A stretch of DNA of 64,000 nt from Streptomyces sp. SID13031 (GCF_010548305.1 NZ_JAAGLV010000022.1:82710-146709), one strand, 5' to 3'; counted from the first letter of the stretch, positions 37,064 through 45,818 are shown. Numbers and translations are program-made. Notes: generated from the letters alone by a model not told the origin.

Positions 37064-37705
37064 ATGAGACGAGTGGGGATCGCCAGTTTCGTGGTGGGGG
37101 CCGCGCTCGCCGTGTTCTTCGTCGTCATGATCGTGCGGAGCGCGCCGAGTATGCCGAAGCCGATCGGCGACGGGGTGGTGCATGTGTCGAAGAAGGGGCT
37201 GACGCTCTGGGCGTCGCAGCCTGGTGTGAAGGCGACCTGCGAGGTGAAGACGGCGGGCGGCGTGGACGTCCCGCTGGAGGTCGAGAGTGGATCCGAGTCG
37301 CTCGAGATCAACGGCACGGCCTGGTACCTCGTCGCGCGGTCGACTGAGGTGGTGCCGGCCGGCGACTACGTGGTCAACTGCATCGACGACGGTTCCGATA
37401 CGACGTACGCCGTCGCGCGGCGGAGCTCGATCGGCATCTTCGTGCTGTCGATCCTGGGCCTGGTCTTCTCCGTGCTGATCTTCGTGATCCTGGGCACGAC
37501 CCTGCTCGCGGCCGGCTCCCGCCGCAGCAAGCGCAACCCGAACATCACCTTCCGCGACGGCCCACCCAACTACCCACCGCCCGGCGGACCCCAGTACGGG
37601 CCTCCTGGGCCGCAGGGCAACACGTTCCCCGGCTACCCGCCGCCCAACACCTACAACCCCGGCCCCAACCCCGACCGGCCTCAGGATCGCCCTCAGGACA
37701 GCTAG
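37064..37705 (+). CDS. Membrane protein with Pro-rich C-terminal tail
   Basis: 213 aa. N-terminal helix (IASFVVGAALAVFFVVMIV), an extracytoplasmic beta-rich domain of about 100 residues with two cysteines (C59 and C107) likely bonded, a second helix (IGIFVLSILGLVFSVLIFVILGTTLL), then a cytoplasmic Pro/Gly/Tyr-rich tail with YPPPGG-type repeats. Family unknown to me but this layout is common in actinobacteria. Its stop shares one base with the next small gene. Confidence 0.75.
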   Translation: MRRVGIASFVVGAALAVFFVVMIVRSAPSMPKPIGDGVVHVSKKGLTLWASQPGVKATCEVKTAGGVDVPLEVESGSESLEINGTAWYLVARSTEVVPAGDYVVNCIDDGSDTTYAVARRSSIGIFVLSILGLVFSVLIFVILGTTLLAAGSRRSKRNPNITFRDGPPNYPPPGGPQYGPPGPQGNTFPGYPPPNTYNPGPNPDRPQDRPQDS

Positions 37706-37830
37706 TGCCGCAGCCACGCAAGACACTGCTCTGGGCCGCGATCGCGTCGCTACTGATCGGCACAGTGCTGGGCGTCACCTTCCTGATCCTCTACCGCAGA
37801 CGTCAACCCGCGAGAGCTGCCTCGAGATAG
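37705..37830 (+). CDS. 41-aa single-helix membrane peptide
   Basis: GTG start at the last base of the previous stop (TAGTG). The peptide has a basic N-terminus (MPQPRKT), one helix (LLWAAIASLLIGTVLGVTFLIL) and a basic tail (YRRRQPARAASR). Coupling and an ideal membrane-anchor pattern support it as real. Function unknown. It overlaps the convergent 62-aa gene by 28 bp. Confidence 0.6.
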   Translation: MPQPRKTLLWAAIASLLIGTVLGVTFLILYRRRQPARAASR

Positions 37831-37991
37831 AGCTCCAGACGCTCCTGGAGAAGCTCCGGGGTCAGGTCACTCCGCCCGAGGTCCCGCCACGGTCCGGCGA
37901 CCTTCTCCGCGTCCGGCGCGAAGGCGAGGGCATCCAGCAACAGCCAGTAGCGGTGGTCGTCGCGCCTTGCCCAGGTGAGTGGATCAGGCAT
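37803..37991 (-). CDS. Hypothetical protein, 62 aa
   Basis: Small soluble protein from ATG 37991, which overlaps the stop of the upstream membrane methyltransferase by 8 bp. DPLTWARRDDHRYWLLLDAL and SDLTPELLQERLELYLEAAL form an amphipathic helical pair. The overlap suggests coupled expression with the upstream enzyme. No family assigned. Confidence 0.62.
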   Translation of the reverse strand: MPDPLTWARRDDHRYWLLLDALAFAPDAEKVAGPWRDLGRSDLTPELLQERLELYLEAALAG

Positions 37992-40062
37992 TGACGACTG
38001 AGGAGCCCTTCGGCCGGAGCAGGAACGCACCGGCGTACAGGAGGGCCGCGATGATCAGCAGGCCGTCGAAGCCGATGATCAGGGCTGCGTATTCGAGGCA
38101 GCCGCCGAGCATCGCGCCGAGCAGGTTGGCGCCGAAGCTCGCGGTGCCGTCCTCGGTGTCGGTGAAGCGCTTGGCGAAGATCACGTTCGCGGCGAAGATC
38201 GGCGTGAACGCGATCACCACCGCGACCAGCGCCCGCAACCCGACCGGCATCGAGAGCAGCCAGCTGTCCGGGAAGACCCAGCTGAGCAGCAATCCCGCGC
38301 CCAGGACGGCGTACATGATCTTCACCGGTGGGGTCTTGAACCGCCGCGTCACTTCGACAGCGGCCAGGACGGCGACCAGCACCCCGGCGAACACGATCGC
38401 GTTGACCACCCAGGTCGTACCGAACAGCAGCGCGAACCCGGTGATGCTCTTCGTCTCCAGCAACATGAACCCGGCACCGAGCAGGAACAGGTCGGTGTAC
38501 GGCCGCATCCGCCGGTACGACGAACCGCCGCCCGCGATCCCGACGCCGATCAACCCGGCGAGCAGCACCAGCCCCAACGTGACCAGGTACAGCGACGGGA
38601 TCCGATCGGTGAACAGGTAGAGGAACGGCCGGTTGTCCGTGGCCGGCGGCGGCGTGACCGCGCTCGGCCCGGTCCACGCGACGTTGCCGCAGGTCTGGTC
38701 GGCCTCGGTCAGTCCGACCGTGACCACGGCCTGCTGCAGATCGTCGCCGACCTTGTCCACACAGGGCTTGTGCCCGAAGGCCTTCTCCGCCGTCAGCGCG
38801 AGCCGGTCGATCAGCCAGGTCTCGCGGTAGTAGTTGTACATCGCGAACGCACCGCCCGGAGCGAGGTGCTCCTTCGCGCTCTCGAACGCCTGCTGGGTGA
38901 ACAGGTAGCTCTCCAGGCGCAGCGAGCTCGCGCCGTTGACCAGCGTCAGCGAGTCCGGCAACGCCAGCAGGATCAGGTCGTACTTCTTGTCGGTCCCGGA
39001 CAGGTAGGCCCGCCCGTCGTTGATGTAGGACGTGACGCGGGGGTCCTGGTACGGGTGGTCCGGGTGTTTGGCCTTGCCGATGTCGCGGATCCGCGGGTCG
39101 ATCTCGACCGCGTCGACGTGCTCCGCGCCCTTCTTCAACGCAATCGCCACGTCGGAGCCCGAACCGGCACCGATGATCAGTACGTTCTTCGGCGTCTTGC
39201 CCGCGGCCGCGCGCTCATAGGGCAGTCCGTACTGCGGTTCCCACTGCAGCCGCGCGTCGGCCGGGATCGCCTGCTGGTGCGGTACGCCGTTCACCGTGAT
39301 CGTCAGCAGCGGTACGCCCTGCCACTCGAACCCCGAGGTCTGCACCTTGTAGTACGGCGACCAACTGTTCTCCGGCCGCGTCGACTCGTGGAACAGCACA
39401 CCGACCATCACCAGCAGCGGCACGGCCACCAGCGCGGCACTCAGCGCGGTCGCGGTCACCTTCTGTTGCGGCACCATCAGCGCCAGGAACGCGATCGTGA
39501 CGATCGCACCCCACCAGATCGGCGGCGCTCCGAGGAACGACAGCGCGGTGAAGGAGACGATGCCGATCAAGCTGCCGATCAGGTCGAACCGGTACGCCGT
39601 CAGGCGCGGCAGCTCACCGAAGCAGCGGCCGACGAGCTCGGCCGGGCCGGCCAGGACTACCGCGGCGGCGACGAAGATGATCGGCAGGATCACCCAGGTC
39701 GGCGGACCGCTGGTCTCCAGGCTGGTGAAGTAGATGACGCTGGAGGAGCTGCCCCGGTTGACCGTCACCGGCTTCCACGCGATCACCGCGACGAGCAGGC
39801 CGAGCATGATCGGGGAGTAGTAGGGCAGTCGCTTCGCCCGGCCGGACCGCAGGATGCCGATCCCGATGCCGAGGAACGAGCCCAGCAGGACGAAGTTCGA
39901 GAAGTAGCTCAGGTGGACGACGTTGGACCCGGTCCACCGGATCAGCGCCAGCTCCAGGAACAGCATCAGTGCGCTGGACAGGACCAGGCGGGGTTTCACC
40001 GCGAGTGGACTGTGCCACCGGGGGATGCTGATCTGATCGGGTGTTGACGAGTCGACTGCCAT
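37984..40062 (-). CDS. Spermidine-synthase-like membrane methyltransferase
   Basis: 692 aa from ATG 40062 (the ORF extends to 40269 but that N-terminus is low complexity). Eight helices at residues about 20-250, a soluble SAM-binding domain (PKNVLIIGAGSGSDVAIALKKGAEHVDAVEIDPRIRDIG, YDLILLALPDSLT split across motifs I and post I) at about 290-460, and a further block of helices to the C-terminus. Such fused integral proteins are annotated as spermidine synthase-like, but the aminopropyl acceptor Asp pair is not assured. Substrate unknown. Confidence 0.82.
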   Translation of the reverse strand: MAVDSSTPDQISIPRWHSPLAVKPRLVLSSALMLFLELALIRWTGSNVVHLSYFSNFVLLGSFLGIGIGILRSGRAKRLPYYSPIMLGLLVAVIAWKPVTVNRGSSSSVIYFTSLETSGPPTWVILPIIFVAAAVVLAGPAELVGRCFGELPRLTAYRFDLIGSLIGIVSFTALSFLGAPPIWWGAIVTIAFLALMVPQQKVTATALSAALVAVPLLVMVGVLFHESTRPENSWSPYYKVQTSGFEWQGVPLLTITVNGVPHQQAIPADARLQWEPQYGLPYERAAAGKTPKNVLIIGAGSGSDVAIALKKGAEHVDAVEIDPRIRDIGKAKHPDHPYQDPRVTSYINDGRAYLSGTDKKYDLILLALPDSLTLVNGASSLRLESYLFTQQAFESAKEHLAPGGAFAMYNYYRETWLIDRLALTAEKAFGHKPCVDKVGDDLQQAVVTVGLTEADQTCGNVAWTGPSAVTPPPATDNRPFLYLFTDRIPSLYLVTLGLVLLAGLIGVGIAGGGSSYRRMRPYTDLFLLGAGFMLLETKSITGFALLFGTTWVVNAIVFAGVLVAVLAAVEVTRRFKTPPVKIMYAVLGAGLLLSWVFPDSWLLSMPVGLRALVAVVIAFTPIFAANVIFAKRFTDTEDGTASFGANLLGAMLGGCLEYAALIIGFDGLLIIAALLYAGAFLLRPKGSSVVNA

Positions 40063-40130
40063 GGGCGGCGACCATACCGGATCAGAAGTGGTCCACATCA
40101 CCCTTGCCCCCGTTTTCGGCATCCGGTGGG

Positions 40131-40232
40131 GCTGGCGCGTTGACCCACCCGTGCTCGCGTTGGGTGCTGGCGCGTTGACCCCGCCCGAACCACAAGCGGT
40201 AGATCGCCGACCGTGTCCGACCCACCCGTGCT
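40131..40232. repeat. Short interleaved direct repeats
   Basis: GCTGGCGCGTTGACCC at 40131-40146 and 40166-40181; GACCCACCCGTGCT at 40142-40155 and 40219-40232. They lie between the membrane methyltransferase and a truncated HTH gene, a region that looks rearranged. Confidence 0.6.
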
Positions 40233-40265
40233 TTGCGCTCGGCAGCACCCGAGTTCGCAACTGCT

Positions 40266-40442
40266 TCATCCTTGGGGATCTCGGATCCGCACACCGAGCT
40301 TCCGCAGAGTCGTGCCGATCGTCTGTCCATTGAAGCCCAGCCGTTCGCCGATCCGGGCCGACGAGCAGCCCTCTTCGTAGAGCCGCGCGGCTTCGGCCAC
40401 CTGGTCCGGGGTAAGCCCTCTCGGCCGGATCGTGACACCTCC
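40266..40442 (-). pseudogene. Truncated helix-turn-helix fragment (recombinase-type)
   Basis: About 55 codons on the minus strand end in a bona fide HTH: RGLTPDQVAEAARLYEEG, SSARIGERLGFNGQTIGTTLRKLGV, then RIRDPQG and a stop. This is like the C-terminal DNA-binding module of resolvase/invertase or small HTH proteins. Upstream there is no start codon and no catalytic domain in frame, so it is a remnant. Confidence 0.6.
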
Positions 40443-40516
40443 CGCCCCAGGATCAGCCCAGCTGTATCCGGGTGGATGCCGAACCGTGCACCCAGGTTCC
40501 GTACGTGGTTGGTGGA

Positions 40517-42280
40517 TCATCCGCCCAGTAGTCGCTCGACCAGTTGCAGTTCGCCGCGGAGTTGCTCCCTGGCCTGGCGGATGGCGAATTCGGCGCCTTC
40601 CATGACGGCACCTTCGATTGCGTCGTCCCCGCGGTCGAATGCGGCTTCGTCGGGATAGGGGAACTGAGCCCTGAGTGCGACAACCGCACCGCCCAAGGCG
40701 ACGGCCACGAGCGGCTCGGGGGAGAACCATGGCAGGGGCGGGTCCTCCGGCCGATCGAGGTGGGGCGGCCACGGATCGATCCAGGGCTTGATCTCCGGCC
40801 AGAGGCGGTCGAAGACAGGGAAAAGCCATTCCAGGCTTTGGCACTGGCCGGCGGCCTTGCCCAGGACATCCCGCGCGTGGATGCCGATGTGGTAGAGGTC
40901 GACGATGCTGATTCGATCGAGAGAACGGTTTGGATCGTCCAGTGTCGCCTCGACGATGCGGGCGTCCCAGATGACGTCCCACCAGGATCTCCAGCGCATG
41001 CACGAGAGGCGCTCGGGTGTCGCGATCCAGACGGCAACATTGACGTAGTACTCACGGATCTTTGCCAGGGCGGCCTTGCCTGCCGCCGAGTAAAGGAATC
41101 CGATGTGCTTGCTGGGGTGAGTGCCCGGCGTTGCGAAGTCGTCGAAGCCCCCACCCTCCAGGATTCCGATCAGGTTCACGTTGACGAAATGGTGCCAGGT
41201 GGAATCACAGACCACTCGCCCCACTCGGGCCCGGTGGCCGTCGTACGTGCTGAGCAGCGGGAACCTGTGGGCCTGTGTCGGAAGTTTGGTCGGAGAGCCA
41301 CCGATGTACCCGTCGTTGCCGGCCGGTACCCGACCCCAGGCGACGATCTCGGGGACGACCTGGCCGGAGCCGTCGGCCGCATCGGGATACTCTGGCGTGC
41401 CATCAGTTGCCGCGAGTGCGAGATTGTCCGGTGTACGGCATTCGCCTTCGTGCGGGTGGTCCGGGAAGACGTCGATGCGCCCGTATCTACTGCACAAGAC
41501 GGGATGCGGATAGCGAGCGGCGCGCAGGATATGCACCCAGGCGGAATAGAGTTTGAGGTCGATCTGCTGCGGGATGTCGTCACTTTGGTCGCTGAACTGG
41601 CTGCCTGCATCATGACCGATCACGTTCGAATCGTTCCGCCGAACTCCGCCCATACTTACCTCGTCCTGGCCGGTAGGCCCGGCGAAGGACTGCCAGTGGC
41701 GCATGTTGCGCGCCCGGTCCACGGATCCGCCGAGGCCGCGGCCCAATGAACCGTGGTCGCCGGTGGCGAACAGGCCGCCACCGCGATTCATGTGCTCGGT
41801 GAGCTTGGCGAGTTCAGCATGACCGAGCCGGTCCACCGGGTAGGCGGCGGTGTTGTTCAGGCGGTTGGCGTACGACGAGCTGTGGAAGAAGGTCTCGATC
41901 CCGAACAGCCACACTTCGTCAAAGTCGTTGGGATCGAAGTGATCGGGGTTGTCGAATGCGAAGCCTTTGATACTGCGAGTGATCCCAGGTGCGCCTGCCA
42001 TCACCTCGGAGTCCGTGGCGTTCGTTCTCAGGTGGGCCAGTGTGAGGTCGAACCTGACGTAGCTGCGCTGATCGTTGAGGAGCACGCCGACGAAGGTCGA
42101 CAGACCAAAGTCCCCCTCGCCGAAGTTGAGTCCTCCGTCGGTGACGAGGAGTACGCGGACCGTGCAAGGGCGTCGCCAGGGCAGAATGATGCGGACGTCT
42201 TTGAGGTGCTTGGTGTGCCGCTCGTACGCAGCTTCCTCCAGCCAGGATCGCCTGGGCATAGAGGTATCTTGATCAGTCAC
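40517..42280 (-). CDS. Uncharacterised protein, 587 aa, ThuA/GATase-like N-terminal region
   Basis: GTG start with a GGGGGGA ribosome site. The N-terminal half has VRVLLVTDGGLNFGEGDFGLSTF, DFDEVWLFGIETFF and GGGLFATGDHGSLGRGLGG (about residues 165-184), which resemble the flavodoxin-like fold of ThuA and glutamine amidotransferase-like proteins, without an obvious catalytic Cys. The central region is Asp/His/Trp-rich (VVCDSTWHHFVNVNL). The C-terminal part is helical, ending AIRQAREQLRGELQLVERLLGG. No signal peptide. Codon choice is less GC-biased than neighbours, hinting at acquisition. Function unknown. Confidence 0.75.
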   Translation of the reverse strand: MTDQDTSMPRRSWLEEAAYERHTKHLKDVRIILPWRRPCTVRVLLVTDGGLNFGEGDFGLSTFVGVLLNDQRSYVRFDLTLAHLRTNATDSEVMAGAPGITRSIKGFAFDNPDHFDPNDFDEVWLFGIETFFHSSSYANRLNNTAAYPVDRLGHAELAKLTEHMNRGGGLFATGDHGSLGRGLGGSVDRARNMRHWQSFAGPTGQDEVSMGGVRRNDSNVIGHDAGSQFSDQSDDIPQQIDLKLYSAWVHILRAARYPHPVLCSRYGRIDVFPDHPHEGECRTPDNLALAATDGTPEYPDAADGSGQVVPEIVAWGRVPAGNDGYIGGSPTKLPTQAHRFPLLSTYDGHRARVGRVVCDSTWHHFVNVNLIGILEGGGFDDFATPGTHPSKHIGFLYSAAGKAALAKIREYYVNVAVWIATPERLSCMRWRSWWDVIWDARIVEATLDDPNRSLDRISIVDLYHIGIHARDVLGKAAGQCQSLEWLFPVFDRLWPEIKPWIDPWPPHLDRPEDPPLPWFSPEPLVAVALGGAVVALRAQFPYPDEAAFDRGDDAIEGAVMEGAEFAIRQAREQLRGELQLVERLLGG

Positions 42281-42776
42281 TGTCCCCCCAAGTTTTGTGA
42301 ACTGATTTCATTTGCACGATCCTCGGACGGTAATGGAGTGTCAAGGGGTGACCGCCGGGTCAAATGATTGATCATAATCAGCCAATAGAACGGACGAATC
42401 GGCTGAGTCCGGGTGAAATATCTGCGTCGAAGATCGTGAAATTCAATGACGGACGCACTCCGATTGTGATGCGGGAGCCGGCCGCGATCTTTTGGTTGTA
42501 CTACGCCCGGACACCCGCCGCGATCGAACCTCCTGGGTCCACCGTGGAGACTTGTTGGCTGCGGACCAGAGGTTCGGCCTTGACCAAACTGCCAGTCATA
42601 TGACAGGCGTGACAGTCATGTGACAGGTGACGTTGGCGAGCAATCCCCGCGGGCACGGGCAGCGGAGCTGCTCAGCAGCGAAGGACGGCGCACTCGGGAC
42701 GATCGTCAGGCGCTGGACCGTCGATGAGAGTTGTCGCGGTCAGGTTCGATGGTTGGGGCGCGGATAGGCTGGTTGG
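42281..42776. other. AT-richer intergenic region
   Basis: 496 bp between divergent genes. A 79-codon frame at 42364-42603 has unusual codon use and no ribosome site and is not called. It contains a possible -35 TTGACC at 42578 and a duplicated palindromic motif at 42592-42627. Confidence 0.5.
42592..42627. promoter_or_regulatory. Duplicated palindrome, CAGTCATRTGACAGG x2
   Basis: GTCATATGAC (42595-42604) and GTCATGTGAC (42615-42624), each flanked by CA and AGG, with a 20-bp period so both lie on the same DNA face. It is 150 bp upstream of the TetR gene and next to a TTGACC box, so a regulator operator is likely. Confidence 0.55.
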
Positions 42777-43475
42777 ATGCCGCGTGAAAAGTTGACCCGG
42801 GAGCAAATCGTCCAGGCGGCGGTTGCTGTCTTGGATGCCGAAGGTGTGGATGGTCTGAACGTGCGCCGGCTCGGGGCGGAGCTGGGTATGGCGTCGACGG
42901 CGATGTACTGGCACGTGAAGAACAAGGACGACCTGGTCGTGTTGGCCGGTGATCACGTGTGGCGTGAGATCGAGCTCCCTGACCCGGCCGACTTGGGGTG
43001 GCGCGCGGCAGCCGCTGCGGTGGCTGCCAGTACTCACGCGATGATCAGCAGGCATTTCTGGCTGGTGTCGACGATGAGCACCCACCTGATCTACGGCCCA
43101 GGCAAAGCACGGGTCGATGATCACTGCCTGGGAATCTATGAGACTGCGGGCTTCAGTCGCCAAGGTGCCGACCAGGCGGCCGCGACCATGCTGATGTTTG
43201 TCATCGGCGCAGCTCAGGGCGCAGCTTCCGAGCGGGCTTGGGAAGCCAGGCTGCGCAGGACGGGAGCCGATCACGAGCAGGAACTGCGCGACACCATCGA
43301 CCAGGTCAACGGTGTCGCGCAGGGCTTTCCACGGCTGCGTGATCGATTGCTGACTACGAACCCGGAGGCGTCTTCGCCCGAGGACGACCCGTTCCAGTTC
43401 GGTCTGCGCGCTCTCTTGGATGGCCTGGAAGCGCGACTGACTACCGGAAGTGGACGCTCGCAGCCGTCGTCATGA
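42777..43475 (+). CDS. TetR family regulator (TetR_C_1 type)
   Basis: 232 aa. HTH: LTREQIVQAAVAVLDAEG, NVRRLGAELGMASTAMYWHVKNKDDLVVLAGD, the classic TetR(B)/TetR_C_1 start. The C-terminal domain has ISRHFWLVSTMSTHLIYGPG and a long helical core as in tetracycline-repressor-like proteins. The convergent membrane-protein gene overlaps its 3' end by 35 bp, which may be its target or partner. Confidence 0.9.
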   Translation: MPREKLTREQIVQAAVAVLDAEGVDGLNVRRLGAELGMASTAMYWHVKNKDDLVVLAGDHVWREIELPDPADLGWRAAAAAVAASTHAMISRHFWLVSTMSTHLIYGPGKARVDDHCLGIYETAGFSRQGADQAAATMLMFVIGAAQGAASERAWEARLRRTGADHEQELRDTIDQVNGVAQGFPRLRDRLLTTNPEASSPEDDPFQFGLRALLDGLEARLTTGSGRSQPSS

Positions 43476-43989
43476 GGAGAACGATCACTACTGCCGAGCC
43501 GACTGTCGTCAGCACGAAACGAACAATCTGCACCGGGCGGAGCCAGCTCGGGAACACTTTGCCGGCGACCTCGATGATCGCCCGCGCATCGATGTTGCGC
43601 ACAGCGGGATCCTTCGATCGCTTGAAGGCTGCCTCGATGTAGCGGGTCGCGAACAGTTGCCCGGCCGTGATGAAGCCGCCGACGACGAGCAGAATTCCCG
43701 CGACCACCCACGAGGCGACTCTGGCCGGGCCGACTCCGGCCAGATCCAGGCCGGCCACGATGAACAGCACCGCCGCGATCCCGAAGGGGAACAGCGTCTC
43801 CAGCCCTGATTCCTTGAACTGCACGCGATGTTGTGCCAGTACCTCGCTCGGGAAGCCCTGCCTGGCCACCTCGTGTTCAGCGGCACGTTCAGCGGCGTCG
43901 CCGTGGCGGTAGGCGACCAACGGGATCAGACAGAAAGTCAGACCGAGCACGCTCAGCAAGACAGCTGTAACTATGACCGTAACGGGCAT
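43441..43989 (-). CDS. Conserved four-helix membrane protein, 182 aa
   Basis: ATG 43989 is preceded by GAGGAG at 6 nt; the TTG two codons earlier is unlikely. Helices: VIVTAVLLSVLGLTFCLIPLVAY, LFPFGIAAVLFIVAGLDLAG, VASWVVAGILLVVGGFITAGQLF and VRFVLTTVGSAVVIVLLM. A charged segment between helices 1 and 2 carries AERAAEHEVARQGF. No family name recognised. A pair of AT-rich dyads lies just upstream. Confidence 0.75.
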   Translation of the reverse strand: MPVTVIVTAVLLSVLGLTFCLIPLVAYRHGDAAERAAEHEVARQGFPSEVLAQHRVQFKESGLETLFPFGIAAVLFIVAGLDLAGVGPARVASWVVAGILLVVGGFITAGQLFATRYIEAAFKRSKDPAVRNIDARAIIEVAGKVFPSWLRPVQIVRFVLTTVGSAVVIVLLMTTAASVHFR

Positions 43990-44014
43990 GCGCAACTCCT
44001 CGACAGAGATTTTA

Positions 44015-44055
44015 ACTTAGTTCAATAAGTCACGATAGAGAGGCGGTTGAACTAA
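44015..44055. promoter_or_regulatory. AT-rich dyads upstream of the 182-aa membrane protein gene
   Basis: ACTTA-GTTCAA-TAAGT at 44015-44030, and TTAGTTCAA (44017-44025) paired with TTGAACTAA (44047-44055). Half-sites share TTGAAC/GTTCAA. Stand out sharply in GC-rich DNA, 26 bp upstream of the start codon at 43989. Confidence 0.6.
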
Positions 44056-44149
44056 GCGCAAGTCTGTGACGCTCTCTCCGTCAGGCCGTTGCCATCCGGC
44101 CCCTGTCGCGCGACCTAGGCCCACCATAGGATTTATTGGCGCTAGCTGC

Positions 44150-44162
44150 CACTGAGTCAGTG
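44150..44162 (+). promoter_or_regulatory. Palindrome CACTGA-G-TCAGTG at oxidoreductase promoter
   Basis: Perfect dyad immediately followed by GTGACA (44165-44170), a usable -35 element, 50 bp upstream of the oxidoreductase start. Likely operator for the TetR protein encoded downstream (45175). Confidence 0.5.
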
Positions 44163-44219
44163 AGTGACAAAAAGTGGTAGAGTGGCTGATGTTGGCATGA
44201 CCCTGTCTAGAGGAGATGT

Positions 44220-45107
44220 ATGAGCGCGATCGACGGGATGGACCTCGGGCGCTTCGGGATCTGGACGTTTGATCTCGAGTTCCAGCCGGCGAGCCTGATG
44301 CGGGAGTCCGTGCAGGAACTTGAGGAGCTTGGCTGGTCGGCGTTCTGGTTTCCTGAGGGTGCTGGGCGCGAAGCGATGACCCAGGCCGGGTTTCTGCTTT
44401 CCAGTACCGAACGTATGACTGTCGTCAACGGCATCGCGAAGATCGGGGCTCGCGAGCCGCGCTGGACTCAGGGTGCGGCGGTGTTGCTGGCCGACGCCTA
44501 CCCTGGCCGTCATCTGCTCGGCCTCGGTGTCGGGGACCCGCGACTGAAGCCGCTCCAGGCGATGGGCGAATACCTCGACGACCTGGATGCGACGGTCAGC
44601 GCCAATCCCCAGCCTCGGACGCCGGTACGCCGGCTGCTCGCGGCGTACGGCCCGAAGATGCTCGAATTGGCCCGCGATCGGGCCGACGGCGCGCACACGT
44701 ACCACGTGACTGTGGGGCACACGGCGCAGGCGCGGGAAGTGCTGGGCGCCAAGCCCTTCCTCGGCGTCGAGCAAGCGGTGCTGTTCGAAACCGACGCGGA
44801 CGTGGCACGCTCGATCGCGCGCGAGCACCTCCACATGTACTTCACGCAGAAGTACAACATCGCCAAGTTCCTGCGCCTGGGCTACACCGAGGCGGACATC
44901 GACGGCGGCCGCGGCAGCGACCGGCTCGTTGACGACCTCGTCAGCTGGGGCGACCTCGACACCATCGTCGGCAAACTGCACGACCACCTCGACGTTGGCG
45001 CCGACCACGTCGCCATCCAGGTGCTCGGCACCGAGCCAGGACACTCGACCATGCCGCACTGGCGGCGGCTCGCTGCGGCACTGCTCCCGCAGCGAACCGC
45101 CGCGTAG
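44220..45107 (+). CDS. LLM-class F420-dependent oxidoreductase
   Basis: 295 aa with an AGAGGAG ribosome site. Luciferase-like TIM barrel: LGRFGIWTFDLEFQPASLMRE, LEELGWSAFWFPEGAGREAMTQAGFLL, VNGIAKIGAREPRWTQGAAVLLADAYPGRHLLGLGVG, and AAYGPKMLELARDRADGAHTYHVT are the F420 family signatures seen in the TIGR03620-type proteins. A hydride transfer to or from an unknown substrate, with coenzyme F420, is expected. Followed by a TetR gene 67 bp downstream in the same direction. Confidence 0.9.
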   Translation: MSAIDGMDLGRFGIWTFDLEFQPASLMRESVQELEELGWSAFWFPEGAGREAMTQAGFLLSSTERMTVVNGIAKIGAREPRWTQGAAVLLADAYPGRHLLGLGVGDPRLKPLQAMGEYLDDLDATVSANPQPRTPVRRLLAAYGPKMLELARDRADGAHTYHVTVGHTAQAREVLGAKPFLGVEQAVLFETDADVARSIAREHLHMYFTQKYNIAKFLRLGYTEADIDGGRGSDRLVDDLVSWGDLDTIVGKLHDHLDVGADHVAIQVLGTEPGHSTMPHWRRLAAALLPQRTAA

Positions 45108-45174
45108 ACAGGGGAAACTACCAACGGCGTTAGGGTGCCTGAGGTCCACACGTTGCAAGGGAGGTGGAATTGGA

Positions 45175-45816
45175 ATGCCCAGCGAGCAGAGGGCGGGAGC
45201 CCAGTCAGCGGCCACGCGAACAGGACGTCCGCCGCTCACCGAACGGCGTAAGACTGAGACCCGCCTGGAGGTCGCGCGCTCGGCGGTACGTCTGTTCCTC
45301 GCCAAGGGGGTCGCGGCCACTTCCGCTGAGGAGATCGCCGAGGCGGCCGGCATCTCCTCCCGCACGCTGTGGCGGTACTTCCCGACCAAAGAAAGCTGCG
45401 TCACACCCCTGCTGACCGGCGTGATCGAGCTCATCGCGCAGTTCTTGCAGTCGTGGCCCAGCGATCAGAGCATGGCCGAAGTGTTCGACACGATAGGACT
45501 GCACGACAACGTCGCCGATCGGACGACGATGGTGAACCTGGTGCGCTTGACCAGGACCGAACCGGGCCTGCGCGCGGTATGGCTGGAAGCGCACCGGCAC
45601 GCCGAGTCGGCGTACGCCGAAGCGCTCGCTCGCCGCGCCGGGCTGCCCGGCCCTGATCTGACCGTCGCCGTGCAGGCCGCGATGATCACCACCGCTCTGC
45701 GGGTGGCCACGGAGTACTACGCGTTCAACACCGACCACGCCGACGCTGAAACACAGGACTACGAGGTGGCGATGCGTGAGGCGCTGCTGATCGCCGCCCG
45801 CACCTTCTCGTCTTGA
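45175..45816 (+). CDS. TetR/AcrR family regulator
   Basis: 213 aa from ATG 45175 with AAGGGAGG upstream; the longer open frame is a shadow of the oxidoreductase. HTH: TRLEVARSAVRLFLAKGVAATSAEEIAEAAGISSRTLWRYFPTKESCV, split here for length; SRTLWRYFPTKE is the recognition helix. The C-terminal domain resembles MftR-like TetR_C. Probably regulates the adjacent oxidoreductase, whose promoter has a palindrome. Ends at a very strong terminator. Confidence 0.9.
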   Translation: MPSEQRAGAQSAATRTGRPPLTERRKTETRLEVARSAVRLFLAKGVAATSAEEIAEAAGISSRTLWRYFPTKESCVTPLLTGVIELIAQFLQSWPSDQSMAEVFDTIGLHDNVADRTTMVNLVRLTRTEPGLRAVWLEAHRHAESAYAEALARRAGLPGPDLTVAVQAAMITTALRVATEYYAFNTDHADAETQDYEVAMREALLIAARTFSS

Positions 45817-45818
45817 GA

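Noticed and set aside
42364..42603. 79-codon plus-strand frame
   Set aside because: No ribosome site, atypical codon use and no recognisable domain; left as intergenic.
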